A DNA stretch of 64,000 nucleotides from Muribaculaceae bacterium (GTDB lineage Bacteria; Bacteroidota; Bacteroidia; Bacteroidales; Muribaculaceae), in NCBI GenBank assembly GCA_017451225.1, contig JAFSPZ010000049.1, positions 55,226-119,225 of the forward strand, in the 5' to 3' direction. The notes beneath the pieces were generated by a model. The model saw only the letters and a program-made list of their open reading frames with translations. It did no database searches and was not told the origin of the DNA. Of this stretch, positions 9,055 through 16,842 are shown piece after piece. The first letter of the stretch is position 1; every line of letters starts with the position of its first letter. The position numbers and the translations under genes are program-made.

Positions 9055-9136
9055 GGAGCAATAGACAAATAGTTAAAACAAGTTAATCGTTTAAACTTTT
9101 AGCAGCCAGTTTGCATCTCATTTGGAAATTATTTTA

Positions 9137-9144
9137 TAATTTTG
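9137..9144 (+). promoter_or_regulatory. -7 element for the sigma factor gene
   Basis: TAATTTTG matches TAnnTTTG about 25 bases before the ATG. The nearest TTTG boxes are at unusual spacings (12 or 23 bases), so the upstream half is unclear. Confidence 0.5.
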
Positions 9145-9168
9145 CGAGCTTAAACTCTACATTTCAGT

Positions 9169-10026
9169 ATGAGACAATTAAAAATCACAAAATCTATCAC
9201 CAATCGCGAAAGCGCTTCGCTTGACAAGTACTTGCAGGAAATAGGTCGCAAGGACCTTATCACTGTAGACGAGGAAGTGGAGCTCGCTCAGCGTATTAAA
9301 CAAGGTGATCAAGCAGCTCTCGACAAACTTGTTAGCGCCAACTTGCGCTTCGTCGTTTCGGTAGCAAAACAGTACCAGAACCAGGGATTAAGTCTTCCCG
9401 ACTTGATCGATGAAGGTAATTTAGGCCTGATTAAGGCAGCACAGAAATTCGACGAGACTCGTGGCTTCAAGTTTATCTCCTATGCCGTTTGGTGGATTCG
9501 CCAGTCTATCCTTCAAGCTCTGGCCGAGCAATCACGCATCGTGCGACTGCCTCTTAACCAAGTTGGTTCAATCAACAAGATTAGCAAAGCGCAGTCGAGG
9601 TTCGAGCAAGAGCATGAGCGCAGGCCTTCGGCTGCCGAGCTAGCCGAACAATTGGATGTACCTGTAGACAAAATCTCCGACGCCATGAAGGTGAGCGGAC
9701 GACATGTTTCGGTCGATGCACCTTTTGTTGACGGAGAAGACAACAGTCTGCTCGACGTACTTCCTAACGAGGACTCTCCCATGGCCGACCAGTCGCTCAA
9801 CCAGGAATCGCTGTCAAAGGAGGTCAACCGTGCCCTTGAACAGCTCAATCCTCGCGAACGCGACATCCTCAAGATGTTCTTCGGCATTGGGTGCCAAGAG
9901 ATGACACTCGAAGAGATTGGAGCAAAGTTCGATCTCACTCGAGAGAGAGTTAGACAAATCAAGGAGAAAGCAATACGCCGACTAAAAGGCCAAAAGAGCA
10001 AGCTGCTAAAATCTTATTTGGGATAA
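9169..10026 (+). CDS. rpoD: Primary RNA polymerase sigma factor (RpoD/SigA family)
   Basis: The 285-residue protein is the short Bacteroidota form of the housekeeping sigma factor, without the large region 1.1 and non-conserved insert of E. coli sigma-70. Region 1.2 is [16 protein letters not shown] (about 17-32). Region 2 contains [20 protein letters not shown] and the -7-reading helix near [15 protein letters not shown]. Region 3 follows from about 135, and region 4 ends with the helix-turn-helix [20 protein letters not shown] (about 245-270). This factor is expected to recognise the TTTG/TAnnTTTG promoters found throughout the window. It is monocistronic between two clear terminators, downstream of htrA as in other Bacteroidales. 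Confidence 0.97.
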   Translation: MRQLKITKSITNRESASLDKYLQEIGRKDLITVDEEVELAQRIKQGDQAALDKLVSANLRFVVSVAKQYQNQGLSLPDLIDEGNLGLIKAAQKFDETRGFKFISYAVWWIRQSILQALAEQSRIVRLPLNQVGSINKISKAQSRFEQEHERRPSAAELAEQLDVPVDKISDAMKVSGRHVSVDAPFVDGEDNSLLDVLPNEDSPMADQSLNQESLSKEVNRALEQLNPRERDILKMFFGIGCQEMTLEEIGAKFDLTRERVRQIKEKAIRRLKGQKSKLLKSYLG

Positions 10027-10101
10027 AATTCCAAAACAACGGTTCCACACCACACACATGGAGCCGTAAACTAAAAAAAGACAAAACATTATTGATTTCT
10101 C

Positions 10102-10140
10102 AAAAGCTCAACCCGCTACTGCGCCGGTTGAGCTTTTTTT
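10102..10140 (+). terminator. Terminator after the sigma factor gene
   Basis: AAAGCTCAACC and GGTTGAGCTTT form a long stem with a short interior segment, followed by a T-run. Confidence 0.9.
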
Positions 10141-10161
10141 AGTCAAAAAAACTTCACTTTC

Positions 10162-10193
10162 TTTGGCTGGTAACGAAAATTTAACTACCTTTG
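10162..10193 (+). promoter_or_regulatory. Promoter of the rpsF-rpsR-rplI operon
   Basis: TTTG at 10162-10165, a 20-base spacer and TACCTTTG at 10186-10193 match the Bacteroidota consensus exactly. The leader to rpsF is about 60 bases and AT-rich. Confidence 0.85.
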
Positions 10194-10255
10194 CACCGCT
10201 TTTCGAATAAAAGCAAGTAATATTAATATTTTAATTCTTTTTAAACAAACGTTTT

Positions 10256-10672
10256 ATGTACAACTACGAAACCGTTTTCATTTTAACTCCCGTTTTGTCT
10301 GAACCACAGATGAAGGAAGCGGTAGAGAAATTCAAGACAGTGCTCACCGACAACGGTGCCACTATCGAGAATGAAGAGCTGTGGGGCTTGCGCAAGCTTG
10401 CCTATCCTATCCAGAAGAAAACCACTGGATTTTATGCGTTCCTCGAGTTCGCTGGTGAACCAACTATCGTAAACAAGCTTGAGACTGCCTATCGTCGCGA
10501 CGAGAAGGTAATCCGCTTCTTGACTTTCCGTCAGGAGAAGTTTGCTCACGAGTATGCGCTTAAGAGAAGAAGCTTGAAGAAGAATGCCGTTAAGGCTGCC
10601 GAAGAGGCTCCTGCACAGGAAGCTGCTCCCGTGGCTCCTCAAGCTGAAGTAAAAGAAGAAACTAACGAATAA
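10256..10672 (+). CDS. rpsF: 30S ribosomal protein S6
   Basis: S6 binds 16S rRNA with S18 in the platform of the small subunit. The 138-residue protein begins [16 protein letters not shown] and contains the conserved [17 protein letters not shown] stretch and the basic segment after FLTFRQEKF. The family core ends near residue 110; a tail of about 25 residues rich in Ala, Glu and Pro follows. It is first in an operon with rpsR and rplI, the standard order. The other operon member L9 and the S2 protein at 33661 carry similar acidic tails. Confidence 0.98.
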   Translation: MYNYETVFILTPVLSEPQMKEAVEKFKTVLTDNGATIENEELWGLRKLAYPIQKKTTGFYAFLEFAGEPTIVNKLETAYRRDEKVIRFLTFRQEKFAHEYALKRRSLKKNAVKAAEEAPAQEAAPVAPQAEVKEETNE

Positions 10673-10692
10673 TGCAAGGAGGAAACAAAACT

Positions 10693-10962
10693 ATGGCACA
10701 AGCTCAATCCGAAATCCGTTATCTTACTCCACTGTCGGTTGACACTAAGAAGAAGAAATATTGCCGTTTCAAGAGAAGTGGCATTAAGTACATTGACTAC
10801 AAGGACCCAGAGTTCTTGAAGAAGTTCCTCAACGAGCAAGGTAAAATCTTGCCTCGCCGCATCACTGGCACTTCACTCAAGTTCCAACGCCGCGTTGCTC
10901 GCGCCGTTAAGCGCGCTCGCCACCTGGCTTTGCTGCCCTATGTAACCGATTTGATGAAATAA
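10693..10962 (+). CDS. rpsR: 30S ribosomal protein S18
   Basis: S18 binds next to S6 in the 30S platform. The protein has 89 residues from the ATG at 10693 ([11 protein letters not shown]). It contains the conserved [21 protein letters not shown] stretch (written here up to twenty-one letters in the gene, key residues KKYCRF and YIDYKD) and ends in the rRNA-binding [15 protein letters not shown]. An in-frame ATG exists seven codons upstream, overlapping the rpsF stop, but the internal ATG fits the usual S18 length and follows a purine-rich AGGAGG-like sequence at 10677-10682, one of the few Shine-Dalgarno-like sites here. Confidence 0.96.
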   Translation: MAQAQSEIRYLTPLSVDTKKKKYCRFKRSGIKYIDYKDPEFLKKFLNEQGKILPRRITGTSLKFQRRVARAVKRARHLALLPYVTDLMK

Positions 10963-10986
10963 TTTTAAAACTGGAGGTAACACACT

Positions 10987-11520
10987 ATGAAGATTATATT
11001 GAAAGAAGACGTTATCAACCTTGGATACAAGGACGACGTTGTTGAAGTGAAGAACGGCTATGCCCGCAATTATCTCATTCCTACTGGCAAAGCCATCATG
11101 GCATCGCCTTCAGCTTTAAAAGTGCTCGCCGAGAACTTGCGTCAGCGTGCTCACAAGATCGCTAAGATCAAGGGTGACGCCGAGGCAGTGGCCGAGACCA
11201 TGAAGGGTATCGCACTCACCATTACTGCTAAGACCGACAACCGTGGCACCATCTACGGTTCAGTAGGCAGCAACCAAATTGCCGAAGAGCTCGCTAAGCT
11301 CGGACACGAGGTTGACCGCAAGATCATCAAGGTCGAGAATGTAAAAGTACTTGGCAACTACATTGCTACCGTTCAGCTGCACAAGGAAGTTGCAGTTGAG
11401 ATTCCTTTCAAGGTTATCTCAGAGAACGCTCCCAAGCAGGAAGAGGCTCCCGTTGTTGAGGAAGCCGCTCCAGTTGTTGAGGAGGCACCTGCAGTTGAAG
11501 AAGCTCCTGCAGCCGAGTAA
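10987..11520 (+). CDS. rplI: 50S ribosomal protein L9
   Basis: L9 binds 23S rRNA near the base of the L1 stalk and helps keep the reading frame. The 177-residue protein has the N-domain MKIILKEDVINLGYKDDVV with the GYARNYLIP motif, a connecting helix, and the C-domain to about residue 148. The last 28 residues are a repetitive Glu/Ala/Pro/Val tail (units like EEAPVVEEAAP) absent from E. coli L9. A purine-rich GGAGG precedes the ATG by about eight bases. It is the last gene of the operon, followed by a clear terminator. Confidence 0.97.
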   Translation: MKIILKEDVINLGYKDDVVEVKNGYARNYLIPTGKAIMASPSALKVLAENLRQRAHKIAKIKGDAEAVAETMKGIALTITAKTDNRGTIYGSVGSNQIAEELAKLGHEVDRKIIKVENVKVLGNYIATVQLHKEVAVEIPFKVISENAPKQEEAPVVEEAAPVVEEAPAVEEAPAAE

Positions 11521-11552
11521 TTTCTTGCTACAAGAATATCAACAAATATAAA

Positions 11553-11588
11553 AGTCGCACACTGCAAGCTCAGTGTGCGGCTTTTTTT
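11553..11588 (+). terminator. Terminator of the rpsF operon
   Basis: GTCGCACACTG and CAGTGTGCGGC form an 11-base stem (one G-T pair) around CAAGCT, followed by seven T. Confidence 0.93.
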
Positions 11589-11760
11589 GTCAAAACAAAA
11601 ATCTTGTGGATCTTTCGACGTTTTTGCTACTATCGCTCGGGCTATACTTTCGCCTTGGGAATGCGCATGATTGTGATTTTTTTGCCCTTTTCATGCTCGG
11701 GCTTTCGCACCTCGCACTTTTGGCAAAAAACTGCCATGCTCGTTTATTTGAAAGGGTGAG

Positions 11761-13740
11761 CTATAGGGCCAAGCGGAACCCGAGGTAGTCGTTGCGGCGG
11801 CCGGCGTCGCCCCCGTTGCGATTCGCAACGCGACAGCACCCGGCGCTGAAGTCCCAGCTGCCACCGCGGTTCACGCGGCGAGAGCCAGATGTAGGACCTG
11901 CAGGATCTACCTGGACACCTTCGGTATAATTGCCATACCAGTCCTGGCACCATTCCCACACATTGCCGCTCATGTCACAGAGGCCCAACTCATTGGGCTG
12001 CTTGGTGGCGACATCGTGAGTCTGTCTGCCGCTGTTGCCATCATACCACGCCACATCGTCAATAGTGTTGCTGCCGCTGTACTTGTATCCCCGGCTCTGG
12101 CTGCCGCCACGGGCGGCGTACTCCCACTCAGCCTCGGTGGGCAGGCGGAAATTCTGGCCGGTCAACGCGTTCAGCTTCTTTATAAACTCCTGGCAGTCGT
12201 CCCAGGACACTTCCTCAACTGGGAGTTTAGAGCCTTTCCAATTGTTCGGATTGCTGCCCATCACAGCCTCCCAAAGCTCCTGCGTCACCTCGGTCTGGCC
12301 TATAGCGAACGATGACACAATCACTTGGTGAGCGGGTTTCTCGTCACTATCAGCTTCACCGCCCTGCTCGGCAGTGGCACCCATCGTGAATGTGCCACCT
12401 TGAACACCAACCATTGTGAACGAAATGCCCTTTACAGTAAACGTTCTGCTATCAATCTTCTCAAAAACAGGAACACGAAGATTTTCTGATAGCAAATTAT
12501 ATTTCTCCAAAGCCCCAGCGAAATTGTTGCCTATCATTTTCTCAATCTCACCAATAGCCGAGTCGAAATAAGGAATTGACACTGCCTTATTCTCATTGCG
12601 ATGCACATAATAGTTGCTGTAATAGTCGAGAGAATGCAACGACGACAGGATAACATCCTTATCCTCACTTGTTAAAGCCCCTGTAGTGCGTACGTAGGGA
12701 TAAATCTGCTTGAGGAATGCTTCAAGTTCGGCAGTATGTGAGCAATAATCATCAAACAACTTCACATATATATCTCGACGAGCTTTATAAGACTTGTGAT
12801 AAACTGTACTCAACATGGGCTCCACTTGCCCCCGCGCCCACAAGAATGTACCGTCACAAGGTAATGGCAAAGTGTACTTGCAAGCGTCCAGCAGCATCTT
12901 GTCTATCTCCTCACGCTGATCATACCATTTCTCAACCACTTCGTAACGCTGCTTGTCAAGCTCGTTGAACTTCGTGTTCTCATCGCTGATGGTCCTGAGT
13001 TGATGCTCAATTGACGATATCTTGTTCTGAGTCTTTATGATTTCGCCATATTTGCCTGCGTCATCAGCGATTTGTTGCCAACCTGCATCCTCCGATGGCG
13101 TCAAGTTCTCAATCACCTGCTGCAAATCGCTCTGGCAGTTGTCAAAGCCTTTCATCCTGAGCGTCATCACCTTTCTCATCTGCTCGTTGAGGAAAGGAAT
13201 GCCGTTACCTGTGCTGTTAGTCAGCGAGTTAAGGTAAAGAGTGTTTTCCCATTCCTTGTCAAAGACTCTCAAATCGGTTGAACCGTCCTTAAGCTTTTTC
13301 CAGCCATTTTTCTCAAGGGCAGTTCTCACATTCTCGAGCGGTGAGCGCATGTTGGTAGAATAATACTCAAAATTCTTGAGCTGGCCAAGCTGATAGGCGA
13401 GCCTGTCGCTGCTCAAATCCTTGACAAGGGCTATCGCCTGCGGGTTGCACCTTGAAGCAAGAAGCGATGTGACAAAAGAGGATATCTCATTGTCAAACTG
13501 CTCTTGGCTAGGCATAATGACCGCCAACTTGTTCTGGGCTGTTTTCAACTCCTGCTGCATCTTTTCCACATCTTCTGGACTTGTCTCTTCAGGAATCGTC
13601 TCAAGCTCATCAAAGATGGGCTTAACCTTGTCCAGATAGAAAAGCTGCGACTTCTCAAAGAGGTCATATCGCTTTTCTTTAAGCTCTTCAAAGTACTCTC
13701 TGGGTGACTTTTTCACTTCCTGCTTGGGTTTAGCGTTCAC
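11761..13740 (-). CDS. FGE/C-type-lectin-fold protein with variable-looking C-terminus (body, cut off from its signal peptide)
   Basis: The open frame of 659 codons begins with GTG at 13740 directly after an in-frame TAG. The N-terminal 430 residues are charged and helical with no recognised family. From about residue 437 to the end is a formylglycine-generating-enzyme/sulfatase-modifying domain: GGTFTMG, RLPTEAEWEYAARGG, DMSGNVWEWCQDWYG and the closing GGSW...CRVANR...LGFRLAL. True FGE catalytic cysteines are not evident, so a ligand-binding role is likelier than enzyme activity. The final 35 residues resemble the variable region of diversity-generating-retroelement targets. The FGE-domain half is visibly more GC-rich than its surroundings. 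Without the upstream segment the product would lack a secretion signal. Confidence 0.8.
   Translation of the reverse strand: MNAKPKQEVKKSPREYFEELKEKRYDLFEKSQLFYLDKVKPIFDELETIPEETSPEDVEKMQQELKTAQNKLAVIMPSQEQFDNEISSFVTSLLASRCNPQAIALVKDLSSDRLAYQLGQLKNFEYYSTNMRSPLENVRTALEKNGWKKLKDGSTDLRVFDKEWENTLYLNSLTNSTGNGIPFLNEQMRKVMTLRMKGFDNCQSDLQQVIENLTPSEDAGWQQIADDAGKYGEIIKTQNKISSIEHQLRTISDENTKFNELDKQRYEVVEKWYDQREEIDKMLLDACKYTLPLPCDGTFLWARGQVEPMLSTVYHKSYKARRDIYVKLFDDYCSHTAELEAFLKQIYPYVRTTGALTSEDKDVILSSLHSLDYYSNYYVHRNENKAVSIPYFDSAIGEIEKMIGNNFAGALEKYNLLSENLRVPVFEKIDSRTFTVKGISFTMVGVQGGTFTMGATAEQGGEADSDEKPAHQVIVSSFAIGQTEVTQELWEAVMGSNPNNWKGSKLPVEEVSWDDCQEFIKKLNALTGQNFRLPTEAEWEYAARGGSQSRGYKYSGSNTIDDVAWYDGNSGRQTHDVATKQPNELGLCDMSGNVWEWCQDWYGNYTEGVQVDPAGPTSGSRRVNRGGSWDFSAGCCRVANRNGGDAGRRNDYLGFRLAL
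11764..11868 (-). other. Candidate DGR variable region at the 3' end of the FGE-fold gene
   Basis: The last 35 codons have the framework GGSW-x6-CRVANR-x7-R-x3-LGFRLAL. Sixteen codons in the positions that vary in known targets include 14 ending in C (GAC, TTC, AGC, TGC, AAC, GGC, GCC, TAC and others), as expected if they derive from AAC codons of a template by adenine mutagenesis. The GC-rich GGGTTCCGCTTGGCCC before the stop resembles the invariant end of such regions. No template repeat or reverse transcriptase is in the window. Confidence 0.45.
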
Positions 13741-13899
13741 CTACGGCTGCTGCTCTACTGTGGAAGTGGTTTTCACCTGTTTAGTCGTTGACGATTTGGG
13801 AACGTTTTTTCTCTTTTGAGCCTGTGCCGGGCTAAACATTGCAGTAACAACAAGAGCCACAAGCGCCAGTGATAGAATCTTGTTAAAATGTTTCATCAT
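13741..13899 (-). pseudogene. Detached signal-peptide segment of the FGE-fold gene (ends in in-frame TAG)
   Basis: An ATG at 13899 opens a 52-codon frame encoding a textbook signal peptide (MMKHFNKILSLALVALVV, then AMFSPAQAQ) and a basic, Thr/Lys-rich linker ending EQQP, then TAG at 13743-13741. The frame continues without shift into the 659-codon body (VNAKPKQEV). Replacing the T of TAG by C would give CAG (Gln) in a Gln-rich context, so this looks like a single nonsense change in a gene of about 712 codons (11761-13899), or a sequence error. TAG is used as an ordinary stop elsewhere in the window (for example htrA), so recoding is unlikely. Confidence 0.75.
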
Positions 13900-14008
13900 A
13901 TATTTGTTTTATAGGTTCAAATTAATGAGCATATTTCTCTTGCTACAAAGGTAAGAAAAAATCTGGAACACTCAAAAACAACCCAAAATTGGTCATGCAC
14001 GGGAAATA

Positions 14009-14040
14009 TTTGTTTACTAAAAAAAATATATTTAACTTTG
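14009..14040 (+). promoter_or_regulatory. Promoter of the DUF1599-DoxX-tpiA operon
   Basis: TTTG at 14009-14012, a 20-base spacer and TAACTTTG at 14033-14040 match the consensus exactly, about 25 bases before the first ATG. Confidence 0.85.
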
Positions 14041-14065
14041 CAAAATTAATAAACACCAATAAATT

Positions 14066-14611
14066 ATGTCAAACACCAACATTCAATATGACGAGGTTAT
14101 CGCTCAGTGCCGAGAAATGTTCATCTTCAAGATGGGAGACTACGGACCCAACTGGCGCATTTTAAGACCAGAAACGCTAACCGACCAGATTCTAATCAAA
14201 GCCAAGCGAATACGTACTCTTGAAATCAATGGAGAGTCGAAGGTGGGTGAAGATATATGGCCCGAATTCATTGGCATTATTAATTATGGTGTTATGGCAC
14301 TCATCCAACTTGAAAAAGGATATGCCGATGATATAGATATCTCAAGCGAGAAAGCGCTTGAACTGTATGACCAATACATCGAGTCAACCAAGAACCTAAT
14401 GATAGCAAAGAACACCGACTATGGAGAGGCTTGGAGACTGATGAGAGTGCAAAGCTACACTGACTTGATTATATCTAAACTGCAACGCATCAAGGCTATC
14501 GAGAATAACGGAGGCAAGACTCTCGTGAGTGAAGGTATTGATGCTAATATACAAGATATCATCAATTACTCGGTTTTCGCACTCATAAAGCACAACGAAG
14601 GCAAAGCCTGA
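14066..14611 (+). CDS. DUF1599 (nucleotide-modification-associated) domain protein
   Basis: The 181-residue cytosolic protein consists of two copies of one module, at about residues 10-85 and 105-178. Both share the pattern K-x-DYG-x2-W-R, then TD-x2-I-x-K-x2-RI, E-x-NG and IINY-x-V-x-AL. This matches the DUF1599 family, whose biochemical role is not established. It opens the conserved Bacteroidales operon that continues with a DoxX-type membrane protein 16 bases downstream, triose-phosphate isomerase, a SPOR protein and folE. The internal duplication suggests a pseudo-dimer of a small helical domain. Confidence 0.85.
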   Translation: MSNTNIQYDEVIAQCREMFIFKMGDYGPNWRILRPETLTDQILIKAKRIRTLEINGESKVGEDIWPEFIGIINYGVMALIQLEKGYADDIDISSEKALELYDQYIESTKNLMIAKNTDYGEAWRLMRVQSYTDLIISKLQRIKAIENNGGKTLVSEGIDANIQDIINYSVFALIKHNEGKA

Positions 14612-14627
14612 ATAATCTTTTATCGTC

Positions 14628-15938
14628 ATGGCACACAAGTTTAAAGAAACTTATAACAAGCTGAAGACCAACCGAATCAACAAACTAGTAGTCATCACGC
14701 TACGTATAATCGTTGGGGCGGTATTTATCTTCTCGGGATTTGTTAAGGCCATCGACGTCATGGGCAGTGTCTATAAGTTCCAGGAGTACATTGCCGTCCT
14801 CAACTTGACTAGCCTCACAGGAAGTGAAGTGGTGTTAGCATTTGGAATCTCAATCTTAGAACTTACCCTCGGCGTACTCTTGTTAACTGGGTGCCTAAGA
14901 CGCACCACTCCCCTACTTCTCCTGGCAATGATGGCTGTTATGTTGCCTCTCACTTACTTCCTTGCCACAACTGGTTCAGTGGCCGACTGTGGATGTTTTG
15001 GTGATGCTGTCAAGCTCACTAACTGGCAAACATTCTGGAAGAATGTCGCTATCACATTAGCCTTAATCTATCTATTGCTTTTCAACCGGTCTGTTCCTTG
15101 CATTTATGGCCCCATCATCCAGTGGGTTGTAATCCTACTTACTGCTTTAGTAGGATTCAACATCGCATTCACAGGATACAATGTGCAACCCCTCATCGAT
15201 TTCAGACCCTACAAGGTAGGGACCAATATTGGTTCGCAACTGCCTTCCATGGGAGAAAACGACTATATTTTCATATACGAAAAGGATGGGAAACAACAAG
15301 AATTCAGCATCGACAGTGTCCCCGACGAGGAAGATGGATGGACCTTCATTGACCGCAAATTGGTTAAGCCCGACTTAACTCCCGCCAAAAAGGCAGAAAT
15401 GAATGCCTTTACCGTATATGAAGACGGAAACGATATCACCGAAGATGTACTTGACTCCACTCAAAACCAGCTTCTTGTTCTAATTCCTGATTTACCAAAG
15501 GTGAATCGAGCCTATGCATTCACCCTCAACGATATTGCCAATGCATGCAGCAAGCAAGACGTGAAGCTCAGTTGCATCACTTCCTCATCTAACGAAGAAG
15601 TGCAGAAATGGTATAATCTCACCGAACCCGACTATCCATTCTATGGTGGAGATGACTCTGAGATTAAAATGCTAGCCCGAGGCAATCCTGCTGTAGTATA
15701 TGTTGAGCATGGGGTCGTGAAATGGAAACGGACTTTCAGCTCCTTGCCAGCCAAGAAGCTCCTTAAGAGCAACACACCCATTTCAAAGCTAAGCAATGAC
15801 TTTGAGCCAGCAGCCAAACTTTGGGGATTCTTATGGCCCTATTTGCTGCTAATGGTTGCATTGTTGTTTGTAAACCGCATATATCCAGTAATAAATTATA
15901 TTATCGATAAGATAAAGGCCGTAAGGCACAAAGAGTAA
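14628..15938 (+). CDS. DoxX-type membrane protein, BT_3928-like family
   Basis: The 436-residue protein has an N-terminal DoxX-like membrane unit (about residues 18-185, some five helices; IVGAVFIFSGFVKAID and the motif DCGCFGDAVKLTNWQTF), a soluble extracytoplasmic region (about 205-395), and a last membrane helix (about 400-420). The DCGCFGD segment places a Cys pair near the membrane surface, as in MauE/DoxX proteins tied to disulfide or quinone chemistry. It sits between DUF1599 and tpiA, an arrangement known from Bacteroides. The function is not established; thiol-redox work at the membrane is inference from the Cys pair. Confidence 0.82.
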   Translation: MAHKFKETYNKLKTNRINKLVVITLRIIVGAVFIFSGFVKAIDVMGSVYKFQEYIAVLNLTSLTGSEVVLAFGISILELTLGVLLLTGCLRRTTPLLLLAMMAVMLPLTYFLATTGSVADCGCFGDAVKLTNWQTFWKNVAITLALIYLLLFNRSVPCIYGPIIQWVVILLTALVGFNIAFTGYNVQPLIDFRPYKVGTNIGSQLPSMGENDYIFIYEKDGKQQEFSIDSVPDEEDGWTFIDRKLVKPDLTPAKKAEMNAFTVYEDGNDITEDVLDSTQNQLLVLIPDLPKVNRAYAFTLNDIANACSKQDVKLSCITSSSNEEVQKWYNLTEPDYPFYGGDDSEIKMLARGNPAVVYVEHGVVKWKRTFSSLPAKKLLKSNTPISKLSNDFEPAAKLWGFLWPYLLLMVALLFVNRIYPVINYIIDKIKAVRHKE

Positions 15939-15986
15939 AAAACAGATTCATTTAAATCATAATTTTTAATTTAATTTTTTGACAAA

Positions 15987-16742
15987 ATGAGAAAAAACAT
16001 TGTTGCAGGTAACTGGAAAATGAACACTACAGTTCCCGAAGGTGTGGAGCTCGCCAAAGCAGTTAATGAGGCCGTTATAGCTCAAGAACTCAAGTGTGAC
16101 GTCATCTTAGGCGTTCCTTTCACTCATCTCACTGCTGTTAAGCAGGTTATCGACATCAACAAGGTGGGTCTGGCTGCCGAAAACTGCGCCGACCACAACA
16201 GCGGAGCTTATACCGGTGAAGTATCGGCACCTATGGTGGCTTCAACTGGAGCCAACTATGTAATTCTTGGTCATAGCGAGAGAAGAGGTTATTACAATGA
16301 GTCTAACGAAATGCTAAAAACTAAAGTTGACCTCGCTCTTGAAGCTGGATTGAAGGTTATTTTCTGCTGCGGAGAAAGTCTCGAAGAAAGAGAAGCAGGT
16401 AAAGTGGAAGAAGTTATAAAAGCAGAAATTAGCGAGTCGCTTTTCCACCTCAACAATGATCAATGGGCCAATATCGTCATTGCCTACGAGCCAATTTGGG
16501 CCATTGGAACAGGCAAAACAGCAACAAGCGATCAGGCACAAGAGGTTCATGCTTTCATTCGCAATCTCATCGCCGAGAAATATGGCAAACCATTAGCTGA
16601 AGACACCACTATACTCTATGGTGGCAGCTGCAAACCTAGCAACGCGCAGGAGCTCTTTGCAAAGCCCGACATTGATGGAGGCCTCATTGGCGGTGCATCG
16701 CTCAAGGCAGTTGACTTTATGGGTATTGTGACAGCTTTCTAA
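15987..16742 (+). CDS. tpiA: Triose-phosphate isomerase
   Basis: TpiA interconverts dihydroxyacetone phosphate and glyceraldehyde 3-phosphate in glycolysis. The 251-residue protein shows the active-site Lys in GNWKMN (about residue 11), the catalytic His in ILGHSERR (about 95), the catalytic Glu and flexible loop in [14 protein letters not shown] (about 168-182), and the phosphate-binding GGLIGGASL near the C-terminus. Length is standard. It lies 48 bases after the DoxX gene in a conserved operon. Confidence 0.98.
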   Translation: MRKNIVAGNWKMNTTVPEGVELAKAVNEAVIAQELKCDVILGVPFTHLTAVKQVIDINKVGLAAENCADHNSGAYTGEVSAPMVASTGANYVILGHSERRGYYNESNEMLKTKVDLALEAGLKVIFCCGESLEEREAGKVEEVIKAEISESLFHLNNDQWANIVIAYEPIWAIGTGKTATSDQAQEVHAFIRNLIAEKYGKPLAEDTTILYGGSCKPSNAQELFAKPDIDGGLIGGASLKAVDFMGIVTAF

Positions 16743-16793
16743 ACCAGTTGTCTTAATAGCACAAATAAGTGCTTTTGTGCAATTGAACGCTAA

Positions 16794-16839
16794 AAATTAG
16801 GTTATGAAGATAATTATTTATATCTTTGTAACCTAATTT
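16794..16839 (+). promoter_or_regulatory. Inverted repeat flanking a -7 element before the SPOR gene
   Basis: AAATTAGGTTA (16794-16804) and TAACCTAATTT (16829-16839) are perfect 11-base inverted arms 24 bases apart. The -7 match TATCTTTG (16821-16828) lies between them, and the ATG follows at 16843. No TTTG box is seen at the standard distance. The geometry suggests an operator controlling an internal promoter for the SPOR and folE genes, or a cruciform/hairpin. Confidence 0.5.
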
Positions 16840-16842
16840 AGT

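Noticed and set aside
13741-13743. TAG recoded as an amino acid
   Set aside because: TAG ends other intact genes here, such as htrA, and no other in-frame TAG was noticed. A nonsense change or sequence error is simpler.
11761-13899. Complete diversity-generating retroelement
   Set aside because: The flanks 11589-11760 and the rest of the window were scanned for a template copy and a reverse-transcriptase (YxDD) gene; none was seen. Only the target-like end is reported.
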